A stretch of DNA of 64,000 nt, from assembly GCF_000711735.1 (NCBI RefSeq), contig NZ_JONL01000001.1, forward strand, positions 620,001-684,000. Reading direction: 5' to 3'. The notes under the pieces were generated by a model. That model was not told the origin of the DNA. It did not search any database and saw only the letters and a list, made by a program, of their open reading frames with translations. Below are positions 51,933 to 60,255 of the stretch, in pieces. Every line of letters begins with the position of its first letter. Positions within the stretch are counted from its first letter, which is position 1. A program made the position numbers and the translations under genes. The stretch is from Maridesulfovibrio frigidus DSM 17176 (GTDB lineage: Bacteria > Desulfobacterota > Desulfovibrionia > Desulfovibrionales > Desulfovibrionaceae).

Positions 51933-52401
51933 CTCTGCTCACAGATTGAGTCTGATCAGGATCTAGAAACAATTTCTTAAGTACAGGCAAAAATACTTCT
52001 GCATAACTTTTAATTTTAGCGGCACCAACTCCGGCCACACTCTCCATTCCGGACTTTGTTATAATTTTATCTCGAACAAAAGCAGCAAGCTGTTCATTTG
52101 TGAATACGGCGTAAGCAGGAACACCACCCTTGTCTGCAAGATCCTTTCGGAGCCTACGCAGCTCGGCAAAAACAGAAAACTCACTTTCTGAAAGAACCTC
52201 CTTGTAATCTACCTTTTGTCTGGGAGCAGATTTGACCGGATCTATTCCAATATACGAAATACAAAAAGTCCAGAATCCCGATCCCGAGTCCACAACAAAA
52301 TGCTTATCCACAGCTAATATGCGATGAGTTGCACAAAATGAATTCAACTCCCGCTCAGATTCTTTGCAGCCTACCGGCACGCTAAAAAAGGCATATTTCA
52401 T
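51904..52401 (-). CDS. HRDC-domain DGR accessory protein
   Basis: A 165-aa protein. The C-terminal half (about 72-145) matches the HRDC fold: YKEVLSESEFSVFAELRRLRKDLA, VPAYAVFTNEQLAAFV, then GVGAAKIKSYAEVFLPVL. The N-terminal 60 residues are unlike the HRDC domain. HRDC proteins replace Avd as the accessory factor in a class of DGRs, where they aid mutagenic homing. Placed directly before and overlapping the reverse transcriptase. Confidence 0.85.
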   Translation of the reverse strand: MKYAFFSVPVGCKESERELNSFCATHRILAVDKHFVVDSGSGFWTFCISYIGIDPVKSAPRQKVDYKEVLSESEFSVFAELRRLRKDLADKGGVPAYAVFTNEQLAAFVRDKIITKSGMESVAGVGAAKIKSYAEVFLPVLKKLFLDPDQTQSVSRDEANSNQNQ

Positions 52402-52449
52402 TATTCTACTCTTTCAATTTCTACCTAACTTCCCGCCGCCCCTGACCTT

Positions 52450-52472
52450 GGCTGCTGCTCCGCGACGCAGCC
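52450..52472. promoter_or_regulatory. Putative DGR target hairpin next to VR2
   Basis: Same inverted repeat as beside VR1 (GGCTGC / GCAGCC) at the same distance from the VR, with one loop base different (CGCGACG against CGCAACG). Confidence 0.5.
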
Positions 52473-52507
52473 CGGCAGGAGCTTAACTCTTCCTTTTGCG
52501 CCTCCGG

Positions 52508-55318
52508 CTACCCCTTTTGGCCTAAGGAAAAACGAAAACCAAAGCACCCGTCACGGCTATCCGGCTGGCGCCTGATGCGGATGGCAGAACGCACGAACCT
52601 GCCGTTGCCGCTCCAGCCGCCGCCACGCAGAACGCGGAGCCCGTCGTCAGTAGAGCCCTGTGGGTTTTCGATAGACCTTTCTGGATATTCACCATACCAA
52701 TCAGCGCACCACTCCCACACATTCCCATGCATTTGATAAAGACCCCACTGATTACAGGACAATTCCTTAACCAGCACAGTTTTCCCTCGTGAAACGCCCT
52801 TGGGACCATCGTTGTATGGGTGACTCCCATCATAGTTCACCTGTTCCGTAGTAATATTAACACCAAATGAAAACGATGTATCTGTTCCGGCACGGCATCC
52901 ATATTCCCACTCAGCTTCGGTAGGAAACTTTAGATTCAACTCTTGAAAACGCTTATTCACGGTTTGAATAAACTCCTGACAGTCATCCCAAGAAACTCTC
53001 TCGACAGGCAACTGAGCATTTCCTTTAAATTCGCTGCGATTATTGCCCATAACCTTTTCCCACAACTCCTGAGTACAGGGTGTGTCAGCAAGCCAGTAAC
53101 CTTTTGTCAATGTCACTTCATGCTGTATTTCGTTATCATGCCTTGCCGGCTCATCTTCGGGAGAGCCCATCATAAAAGTCCCGGGATGTATCCAGCGCAT
53201 ACGCTGTATTACCCCTTCGATATTTAAATCGGCATAGAGACCGTATTGATCAAATCCGTAGTTCTCCGCCCATGAGATGTCAGGGAGACCTATTTCAAAA
53301 GTTTTATTTAATTGAGAGAGGTTGAGCCAGAAGCCTTTTTCAACATTATCTTTGGAGCTTTTGTCGTAATTTGAAAAACGGTTCAATTCTTTTATTTCAC
53401 TTGAAAGCACGTGTTTTATTTTGGAATCATTCAGAAGAAGGGTAGCGTACAGACCGGAAGAATTACGGTAAATGGAATCGGCCCAGTCGGGTTTAGTTAT
53501 GGAGGAAAGTGTGATGGATTCAGAGCTAGAGCTTAAAACAATTACTTCATTGGCGGACGTAGGTATACAAAGACCATCTGCAAAAGTACGTTGCTGGACC
53601 TTATTTTGAGCTTCAATTTTTAACAACCTTTGTCCTCTGATATAAGTAATATGGCTCCCTTGAGCATATGATTGTAAGAGGTGCGAAGACTCATCAAAAA
53701 TATAAAACTCAGTCCCTATCTGCCGAACCTCCCAGGATTTAAAGGGATGCTCCTTTTCACTAAATCCTACTATATCTTTTTCTTTTAAAAAAGTCGGTAA
53801 TTCAGCACTGTTTTTGGACATAAGCTCCCTTTCAAAAGCTTTAGCTGCTGCTGCACATAATTGCTCCGCGCCTTCAACAGCCCTGACCTCATCAAGTTGG
53901 CGCCAACTCATGCGTTTTACCCATGCAAGGGTTGACGCCCCCCTATCGCCCCCTCCACTGAAAAGACAATCATTTAGCCATTCGAGATACTCTTTAACGT
54001 CTTCAGGGATAGACGTTTCCGGTGCATATTTTCTTCGCAAAACATGCTGTGAAAGCCTTTCCTCTAATTGCACCTCAGATGGTAAAAAAGTATGACAATC
54101 TTCTATTACTTTTAGTGCTTTTTCTTTAAAATCTACCTCAAGTTTGTTAAATTTATCCCTATAGTATTGCAGGTGGGAACGTTTAAATGCAAAAGATTTG
54201 TATGTAGCATCAACTGCGCTATGCCCCCAGACAAAAGCTTCGACCTCCGCACTCGCTTCCGGCAACAACTTACGCATAGCGCGCACCAGTCCGAGATCTA
54301 TATAAATTGCAGGCGATAACAAGCTAAGCAACAACTCAACAAAATCCTGTTTACCGCCATCAACATCACAATGCATCACTCCACCTTTGGAGCCATGAAT
54401 CGGCGGCAAATTAACACTTGTATCCCAACAAACTTGGCGGAACAATTTTGTAAGCTTATCGTCCCACATACTTTGGGGAGCAGGATTCAAAACAACAGGG
54501 CGTATTCCTGTGTTGTACAATGATTCACCAAAACGCAACCATTGAGCTCGATCATATGAAGAGCCATAGCTACCAAGATCTGAAAGAATCAGAAGAGGAG
54601 CACCATACTGATCTATATTAATTTCCTTAAATTCTTCCTTTTTAGGGTAATAGGCTTTATTAAGCGGCCCATAAGGTAAACGGCAGACCTGTAGATGAGC
54701 AGAACCAGTTAGCTCCTCCACTCCATCGACAAGCAAATGAAAATCATCCCTAAAAACAGAAAGCCTTTTAGATGTATCCATAATTATTTGAGAAAATGAA
54801 GCCCATGTCTTTCTTTTTTTTAATGGGATAGAATTAAAAGCCTCCCCTTTAGAAAGAATACGGAGAGCCTCTCGCTCATCAGGCTGACGCGAGTAAATCT
54901 CTCCCTCTAGAACTCCCTTCAAAAAAGGCCACAGACGTTTCCAAGGAATAAGAGGCTCTTTAAGAGGGGCAGGCTTACGAGTTACAACGGGCTGAGATGT
55001 TGCCTTTTTATTCGGAATTTGGGATGGAACAACATGTTCATCATTCAAAAACTCGCGTTCATTAACATGCCAAAAACGAGGAGTTAGAGTACTATTCCAC
55101 CCTTTTTGAAGAACTCCATCAGGAGTCCGTCCGGTGAACTCATCATTTTTTCCACCGTCTACGTCTTCACCGCTTGAAGTAGGCTTTAATGGAATGCGCT
55201 TATATCCTAAAAGACCTGCCAAAATATCGTGCGGAGCGTCTGGAAAATATGACAGTAAGCGGATAAGGTCACCCCGTCCCACAGCTCCAGATGGAAAGTA
55301 TTTACTTGATTTGCTCAT
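52508..55318 (-). CDS. vWA-like/FGE-domain DGR target protein
   Basis: A 936-aa protein. Residues about 175-285 resemble a von Willebrand A domain with a degenerate metal site (SQIIMDTSKRLS, then LLILSDLGSYGSSYD and VVLNPAP). A helical middle (about 330-520) and a beta-rich segment (about 530-670) follow. The C-terminal 250 residues are an FGE/CLec-fold domain matching the second target, ending in VR2 (RVLRGGGWSGNGRFVRSAIR...GFRFSLGQKG). It starts seven bases after the MoxR-like gene. This fits an NTPase-vWA conflict system whose sensor or effector face is diversified. Confidence 0.88.
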   Translation of the reverse strand: MSKSSKYFPSGAVGRGDLIRLLSYFPDAPHDILAGLLGYKRIPLKPTSSGEDVDGGKNDEFTGRTPDGVLQKGWNSTLTPRFWHVNEREFLNDEHVVPSQIPNKKATSQPVVTRKPAPLKEPLIPWKRLWPFLKGVLEGEIYSRQPDEREALRILSKGEAFNSIPLKKRKTWASFSQIIMDTSKRLSVFRDDFHLLVDGVEELTGSAHLQVCRLPYGPLNKAYYPKKEEFKEINIDQYGAPLLILSDLGSYGSSYDRAQWLRFGESLYNTGIRPVVLNPAPQSMWDDKLTKLFRQVCWDTSVNLPPIHGSKGGVMHCDVDGGKQDFVELLLSLLSPAIYIDLGLVRAMRKLLPEASAEVEAFVWGHSAVDATYKSFAFKRSHLQYYRDKFNKLEVDFKEKALKVIEDCHTFLPSEVQLEERLSQHVLRRKYAPETSIPEDVKEYLEWLNDCLFSGGGDRGASTLAWVKRMSWRQLDEVRAVEGAEQLCAAAAKAFERELMSKNSAELPTFLKEKDIVGFSEKEHPFKSWEVRQIGTEFYIFDESSHLLQSYAQGSHITYIRGQRLLKIEAQNKVQQRTFADGLCIPTSANEVIVLSSSSESITLSSITKPDWADSIYRNSSGLYATLLLNDSKIKHVLSSEIKELNRFSNYDKSSKDNVEKGFWLNLSQLNKTFEIGLPDISWAENYGFDQYGLYADLNIEGVIQRMRWIHPGTFMMGSPEDEPARHDNEIQHEVTLTKGYWLADTPCTQELWEKVMGNNRSEFKGNAQLPVERVSWDDCQEFIQTVNKRFQELNLKFPTEAEWEYGCRAGTDTSFSFGVNITTEQVNYDGSHPYNDGPKGVSRGKTVLVKELSCNQWGLYQMHGNVWEWCADWYGEYPERSIENPQGSTDDGLRVLRGGGWSGNGRFVRSAIRIRRQPDSRDGCFGFRFSLGQKG
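52522..52643 (-). repeat. DGR variable repeat VR2
   Basis: 122 bp aligned without gaps to the template; 19 differences, all at T on + of the template (7 read A, 10 read C, 2 read G). It differs from VR1 at many of the same sites, so the two targets were diversified separately. Confidence 0.95.
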
Positions 55319-55324
55319 AACAGG

Positions 55325-56254
55325 CTAAGAAGCATCTTTGTTCAATGTAAAAGATTTAATGATCTCAAAAAATTTACCTTCTTCTTTCTTAGACATTTTT
55401 TCCGAAGGCTTTTTATTTGCAAATGTACTAACAAAATCCAGATATTCCCCCAAACCTGGTTTATACCGACCCGAAGAGTTTTTTCTATCCTCCAGCACGA
55501 TCTTTGCTATTTTGGACAGCGGAAGATCATCTGAAGCATCATGAGCCTTTGCCCGTTCAATAAGCCACTTTTCAGCATCATCTTCTATTTCAGGAATACC
55601 CATGTGCAGAACAAAACAACGTCGTAAAAAGGCTTTAGGAAGCTCGCGTTCTTCATTTGTTGTAATAATAATCAGCGGATTAGGGATTTTCTCTTGATCA
55701 GTAATTCCATCTTGAATGGAAACAGATTCATCAAGATATGGCACCTTAAACTGCCCTTCAGCAAACGCTTCCAGTAGAGAATTAGGCACATCTGAATCGG
55801 CCTTATCAATTTCATCAATAAGAACAACCCATCCACCTTTATTAACAGGATTTTTTATATTGTAGTTTAAAGAAGGATAACAACTACCAGAACAACGATC
55901 ATAAAAATCTGCCGCTTGCTCAGGCTGAAAAGCCCACCACAACGCACCCGGTATAAGATAATTACTTTTATCAAGTCGCGAGGAATCCCGTTGAGCTTCC
56001 GGCAAAGCGCACTCTATCTGAGCATCGCCCAAACGCTTAACCCCATCAAACTGCCACAACAAATCATTAGGTTCTGTTCTCGCAGTTACGACTTCAGAAA
56101 TAAATGTGCGTTTCAATTTCTCAGCGGCAGCCCGAGCCAAGCTGCTTTTACCAACTCCAGGTTCACCTCGCACGAGTAAGGGCCTTCCTAAAGCAATTGC
56201 GGCATCAATAACAAATTCGTGAGCAGGATCCCACTTATAGTTTTTACTTTCCAT
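55325..56254 (-). CDS. MoxR-type AAA+ ATPase
   Basis: A 309-aa AAA_5/MoxR ATPase: Walker A GEPGVGKSSLARAAAE (about 30), Walker B VVLIDEIDKADSDVP, sensor 1 LIIITTNEERELP and arginine finger region FLRRCFV. MoxR ATPases act with vWA proteins as chaperones or switch modules. Seven bases separate it from the vWA/FGE target and 16 from the upstream unknown gene, so all three are one operon. Confidence 0.92.
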   Translation of the reverse strand: MESKNYKWDPAHEFVIDAAIALGRPLLVRGEPGVGKSSLARAAAEKLKRTFISEVVTARTEPNDLLWQFDGVKRLGDAQIECALPEAQRDSSRLDKSNYLIPGALWWAFQPEQAADFYDRCSGSCYPSLNYNIKNPVNKGGWVVLIDEIDKADSDVPNSLLEAFAEGQFKVPYLDESVSIQDGITDQEKIPNPLIIITTNEERELPKAFLRRCFVLHMGIPEIEDDAEKWLIERAKAHDASDDLPLSKIAKIVLEDRKNSSGRYKPGLGEYLDFVSTFANKKPSEKMSKKEEGKFFEIIKSFTLNKDAS

Positions 56255-56269
56255 TATTCACCTTTATAA

Positions 56270-57682
56270 TTAATTTATAGTAGCTTCAATTGAATCAATG
56301 GCATCCCTATAGGTCTCTACCTTAGAAAATCGTATCGCATCGTCATCATCACTACGCATAATAAATCTAAGCAAATGAAACATGCCACCAAGATTATTTG
56401 CCATAGCTTCCCCGTACACAGCCTCTTCCAAAATAATATAAAAATACAATGGGATATCGAAATTACTAGATTTAGTTAATGCTTTATTAATTTTTTGATT
56501 ATCGCGAGTCGCCCCCTTATACAAAGAACTGCTAAGCCTTTCCTGGCATCTACCTATTAGAGCACACTCCATTACATCAATATATTCATCTTCATTATTC
56601 TCTTTATCGATTCCAACTTCACCTATTGTTAAAATATTAGGATTCTCAATTCTGAAGTCCGGACTTTTCCCGGTAATAGAAGAAATAATCAGCTCAATCT
56701 CAACATTATCACGAGATAAACATTTTATAATTAAAGATTCATTTATTTCATAAATATTTTGTGGTGTTAAAATAAAATCATCATATTCGGAAAGAATCTT
56801 TAGGGCAAAGCAAAACGAAATTTCTTTACAAAATATGTCCTTACAAGAGTATATATGTCCTTTATAATTGGCACCTAACGTATTTACAATATTACAAATA
56901 TTCTCCGCAAAATCATCTGCACAAGTATCCTCTAGATATTTTAAGAAATCTGCCTGAATCTCTTTTTTATTTCCATTCTCCGACAAACTATCACCGAAAA
57001 CATACCTGTTGCCAAAAAAATACTTTAAAAACTCTGAATCAATATAGTATAGCTTTGAGGCTGCATTCGACAAAAGACTCTCTTTAAAATTTTCTTTGAA
57101 ATGGCTATTTATTGAAGCAGAGATTACAGCATCAGAACTATCGCAAAAATTCTTAATTATATCTAAAACGGATACACTTGCATCTTGCATATCACCTTCG
57201 ATGTCACCCAAAATTGATATACTTAGCTTCTCCCTTTGTTTTGCACTGTTGCATATAAAGACGCTAAAATAACCTATTGCACAATTTATAAAAAGTGAAA
57301 AACGTTCTGCATTAACATCTTTACCTTCAAAAAATTTTTCTGATAATTTATTATACAGATCGCTACAAGAGTAATCTTTTCCTGCAGCATTATCTTTTAA
57401 CAACGATAAAATATCACGATCAGAAACTGCACATAACCATTCGAAATTTTCATTGTCTCTTATGCTTCTTTCAAAAAAAACAGTTTGGACGACCTTCGCC
57501 TTTCTAGAAGAAAACCAGCCGTCAGCAGGATTCAACAATGATTTATATTTTTTGATATTATTATAAATTGAGGGATCAAACTCCCCCTTTCTGCTGCTCA
57601 TTACGTCCGCAACCAAGAACAAAACATTCGCCATTGGCTTTGCTATTTTGAAGAACTTTGAAGCTAACTTAGTAAAAGCCAT
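56270..57682 (-). CDS. Unknown protein heading the DGR/MoxR operon
   Basis: A 470-aa protein I do not recognise. The composition is mostly helical, with many acidic and Ile/Asn residues; base composition is more AT-rich than its neighbours, suggesting separate origin. ATG 57682 is chosen because GGAGG lies just upstream; the earlier TTG at 57697 is weaker. A hydrophobic segment near residues 1-30 (AKPMANVLFLVADVM) could touch membranes. It is 16 bp before the AAA+ gene and so likely a component or effector of the same system. Confidence 0.65.
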   Translation of the reverse strand: MAFTKLASKFFKIAKPMANVLFLVADVMSSRKGEFDPSIYNNIKKYKSLLNPADGWFSSRKAKVVQTVFFERSIRDNENFEWLCAVSDRDILSLLKDNAAGKDYSCSDLYNKLSEKFFEGKDVNAERFSLFINCAIGYFSVFICNSAKQREKLSISILGDIEGDMQDASVSVLDIIKNFCDSSDAVISASINSHFKENFKESLLSNAASKLYYIDSEFLKYFFGNRYVFGDSLSENGNKKEIQADFLKYLEDTCADDFAENICNIVNTLGANYKGHIYSCKDIFCKEISFCFALKILSEYDDFILTPQNIYEINESLIIKCLSRDNVEIELIISSITGKSPDFRIENPNILTIGEVGIDKENNEDEYIDVMECALIGRCQERLSSSLYKGATRDNQKINKALTKSSNFDIPLYFYIILEEAVYGEAMANNLGGMFHLLRFIMRSDDDDAIRFSKVETYRDAIDSIEATIN

Positions 57683-57871
57683 AACCACCTCCACCAACGG
57701 AATATTTATATATCAACCTGATACTGAAATAATACTATGTGGACCGACAACCTCAATCATTAATAGCCAATTAACTCCATACTATTATAAATAACCAGCA
57801 TTAATATACGATTAACAAATACTTTCTAAATAGCAATAAAGAAATAGAAGAGACTTATCAAAGCAATTTAT

Positions 57872-59563
57872 CTATCGCCCACGCACTACTCCTGCACTCT
57901 TTGTGCGCCTCACTCCCTTCCGGTAAATCTCATTATCCTTCATTACAACATGTGGCCCGAACACCCGCTTCGCCAACTTCTCAGCCACTATCCCTGCCTT
58001 CGAATCACTCACGCTGAAAAAGATCTTATCGCCATTATCTTTGACCATGCCGCCACTTTCCAGCGTATAAAGAATATTCCCAGAGGAATCGACACGCCAA
58101 CTAAGCTTATTTAACATCGGTTTTTCAGGCTTGAACTCGCCATCTTTATTCTTCGCCCGATGCTCAATACTTTGCCCAATATTGTAACGTTTCTTTTCCT
58201 CAGCTTGGAGCTGGAGCATCTTGGCAATCGAAATCAACTTACGCTTATCCTTCCAAGCTAAACTGGAATCCACTCGGATCTGACTTTGCTTCAGCTTCCA
58301 GTTCGGTGCTAAAGGATCGGCTTTTGCGAACTCTTGCTGAGTATTTCTTTCAATTGGATCTTTCTTGGACCGCAAGACCTGCAAAGCCACGTCATCACCG
58401 TTTTCAGCCTTCCATTTAAGAAAATCATTCCAGCGGCTAAAAGGACTTTGTTTTCGCAACTCTGACCTTCTCTCTGCCATTTCCACTTTTATTCCTTCCT
58501 GTATTTCAGTCTTCTTACCGGCTGCCATGGCTAACAACTTACTCCGGTCTTTAAGAGTCAGTTTGCGGTCATTCTTAATCGCTTTAATCTTGTTACCCCA
58601 AAAATCTGCCGCGCAGTTCCAGCGTTCATCCTGTTCAGACTTGAGATCTTCGTAGACTTTTTTCCTGCCGTCTATTGCCTCACGGTACTGCGCGTAAAGC
58701 TCCCCTCGCTTTTTATGAAGTGGGCGCGATACGTACCGATCATTTTCTACAACTTCCTGCGCAATGGACAACGGTTTCTGATACTGCCCAAGTTTTCCTT
58801 CAAGCTTAGCTTTGGTAAAATTTCGATCCAGCCTACTAGCTTTAACGGCAGTACTGGAATGTTTATCTTTGATGATACAGCCATTCCCTCTAGCTTTAAC
58901 CTCAACACCTATCTGCGCCAGCGATTTATGGAAATCCTGCCAACTCTGTGCGCTATCTAGTGACTTGAAAATAAAGTCCTTGCGCTCTTTCAAGTAGGAA
59001 TCAAAAGACTGCTGCCCGGAATGCGCTTCATAAGTCTCAGCCCTATCATTATTTCGCTTAGCCTCCATATCCTTTTGCCGGCCATTGTCTGGCTTCAAAC
59101 CAAACTTCTGTTCCAGTTCACGATGCAGCCGGTCGCGCTTGAAATAGTCTCGGTAAGGCTCATGCCTAGTCAGAGTTTCAGGATGAATCATATTGTAAGC
59201 AATATGCATGTGAATGTTGTTAGTATTCTTATGAACTCCACAATGACGTTGGTGGTCCTCAAATCCTAAAACCTTCGCAAATTCTTTTTCCATCACCTTA
59301 CACTTCTCTGGAGTCAGCAGGGCTTCATCTTCCGGCCTGAAGGACACAATCAGATGATAAGTCTTTTCTTTCCTGGTGCGCTGGTTCAGATCCTGAGTGT
59401 CCAAAACTTCCTGAATGGCCAGTTGATAGTTTTCACCAGCCCAACAGCCATCATTCCAAGAATAAAGAGTCTTCTCCCCTTTGTTCTTAGCATCGGCAAT
59501 GTAGTCGGCCAATCTCCGATAACTATCGTTCTGAGGCTTACAAGCTATCCTTCGGCTAATCAT
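57872..59563 (-). CDS. traI: TraI-like relaxase (MOBP)
   Basis: A 563-aa relaxase matching the N-terminal domain of RP4 TraI: active-site Tyr in RRLADYIAD (residue 21, RP4 Tyr22), KTYHLIVSFRPEDE, and metal-binding motif HKNTNNIHMHIAYN, then HEPYRDYFKRDRLHRELEQ. It nicks oriT and leads the strand to the recipient. The tail (about 200-560) is basic and helical. ATG 59563 overlaps the traJ TGA. It is shorter than RP4 TraI (about 730 aa). Confidence 0.94.
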   Translation of the reverse strand: MISRRIACKPQNDSYRRLADYIADAKNKGEKTLYSWNDGCWAGENYQLAIQEVLDTQDLNQRTRKEKTYHLIVSFRPEDEALLTPEKCKVMEKEFAKVLGFEDHQRHCGVHKNTNNIHMHIAYNMIHPETLTRHEPYRDYFKRDRLHRELEQKFGLKPDNGRQKDMEAKRNNDRAETYEAHSGQQSFDSYLKERKDFIFKSLDSAQSWQDFHKSLAQIGVEVKARGNGCIIKDKHSSTAVKASRLDRNFTKAKLEGKLGQYQKPLSIAQEVVENDRYVSRPLHKKRGELYAQYREAIDGRKKVYEDLKSEQDERWNCAADFWGNKIKAIKNDRKLTLKDRSKLLAMAAGKKTEIQEGIKVEMAERRSELRKQSPFSRWNDFLKWKAENGDDVALQVLRSKKDPIERNTQQEFAKADPLAPNWKLKQSQIRVDSSLAWKDKRKLISIAKMLQLQAEEKKRYNIGQSIEHRAKNKDGEFKPEKPMLNKLSWRVDSSGNILYTLESGGMVKDNGDKIFFSVSDSKAGIVAEKLAKRVFGPHVVMKDNEIYRKGVRRTKSAGVVRGR

Positions 59564-59886
59564 AAGCTTATCACCTTCTCGCACAATTCCTTCTGTCGCT
59601 GCCGTAGATCTTTAAGCAACTCCTCAACATCAAGCCGGTGTTTGTCATCATCAAGAATCCACATCTTGAGCAGACCTCCAAGTCGGGCAAGGTCTGCATT
59701 AATTTTTAACAACTCCCGGCGTGCCTGCTGATCCTCCCGGCTCTTAATTTCATGACCAAGGCAAACGGCTTTCGCAAAAGCAGAAATGGACAGACTACAC
59801 TGCTTTGCAGTGGCACTGACTTTATTGTGCTCTTCTTCAGAGACATATGCTTTTATGACTTTCTTATTACTCGGCACGAATTCCAC
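59560..59886 (-). CDS. traJ: TraJ-like oriT-binding protein
   Basis: A 108-aa ribbon-helix-helix protein: KKVIKAYVSEEEHNKVSATA strand-helix, then SLSISAFAKAVCLG and a helical C-terminus (LARLGGLLKMWIL). RP4 TraJ binds the inverted repeat beside nic and recruits TraI. It starts 70 bp from the oriT palindrome and reads away from it, exactly as in RP4. Overlaps traI. Confidence 0.9.
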   Translation of the reverse strand: MEFVPSNKKVIKAYVSEEEHNKVSATAKQCSLSISAFAKAVCLGHEIKSREDQQARRELLKINADLARLGGLLKMWILDDDKHRLDVEELLKDLRQRQKELCEKVISL

Positions 59887-59955
59887 TCTTTTTCTTGATT
59901 GTCTTTATTCTTACGTTGAGCCGAAGGCGAATAAGTCAACCTCAGCCACAGGCTG

Positions 59956-60011
59956 GGCAGGGCGTAAGGTCGTCCACTTTGAAAAAGTGGGCCTACCTTA
60001 CCTGTCCTGCC
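59956..60011. other. oriT: oriT with RP4-like nic site
   Basis: A nested palindrome: GGCAGG(59956)...GTAAGGT(59964)-CGT-CCACTTT-GAA-AAAGTGG-GCCT-ACCTTAC(59995)-CTGTCCTGCC. The nic core GTGGGCCTACCTTACCTGTCC then TGCC is nearly identical to RP4 oriT (GTGGGCCTACTTCACCTATCC then TGCC). The predicted nick, by analogy, is between G 60009 and C 60010 on the + strand. Upstream, CGTTGAGC and GCGAATAAG elements near 59918-59936 also match RP4. Confidence 0.9.
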
Positions 60012-60080
60012 TTCCGACTCCGTGAGATTATATGCGATTTAGTGCCATTATTACAAGTCATTAAGTAAAAAGAGAGGAAT

Positions 60081-60150
60081 ATCATAAAATCTCGTTTAAT
60101 CTCATTAAATATCTCTTAAAATCATAAAATATCGTAAAATATCATAAAAA
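60081..60150. repeat. Seven tandem AT-rich 10-bp repeats next to oriT
   Basis: Seven successive 10-bp units (consensus [A/C]TC[A/G]T[A/T][T/A]AAAT, the third, fourth and fifth imperfect) at one-helical-turn period. They lie 71 bp on the leading side of nic, in the place where RP4 has the TraK-bound, intrinsically bent region. Phased A/T tracts would bend DNA. Confidence 0.7.
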
Positions 60151-60169
60151 AGACCTCCATTAGCAAACA

Positions 60170-60182
60170 TGTTGCGTTAATA
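60170..60182 (+). repeat. 13-bp direct repeat, left copy
   Basis: TGTTGCGTTAATA; the identical sequence recurs at 62253-62265 with partly similar flanks, so the two copies bracket the pentapeptide gene. Could mark an insertion boundary. Confidence 0.4.
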
Positions 60183-60255
60183 AAGGTCAGTTTATTTGAT
60201 TAGAACTGATATGTCGGGGAGCCCGTGCAAACTATGCACGGTATGATTATTTTGC

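Noticed and set aside
60223-60241. CCGTGC/GCACGG hairpin as terminator of the pentapeptide gene
   Set aside because: The stem is only 6 bp and no T-run follows on the minus strand.
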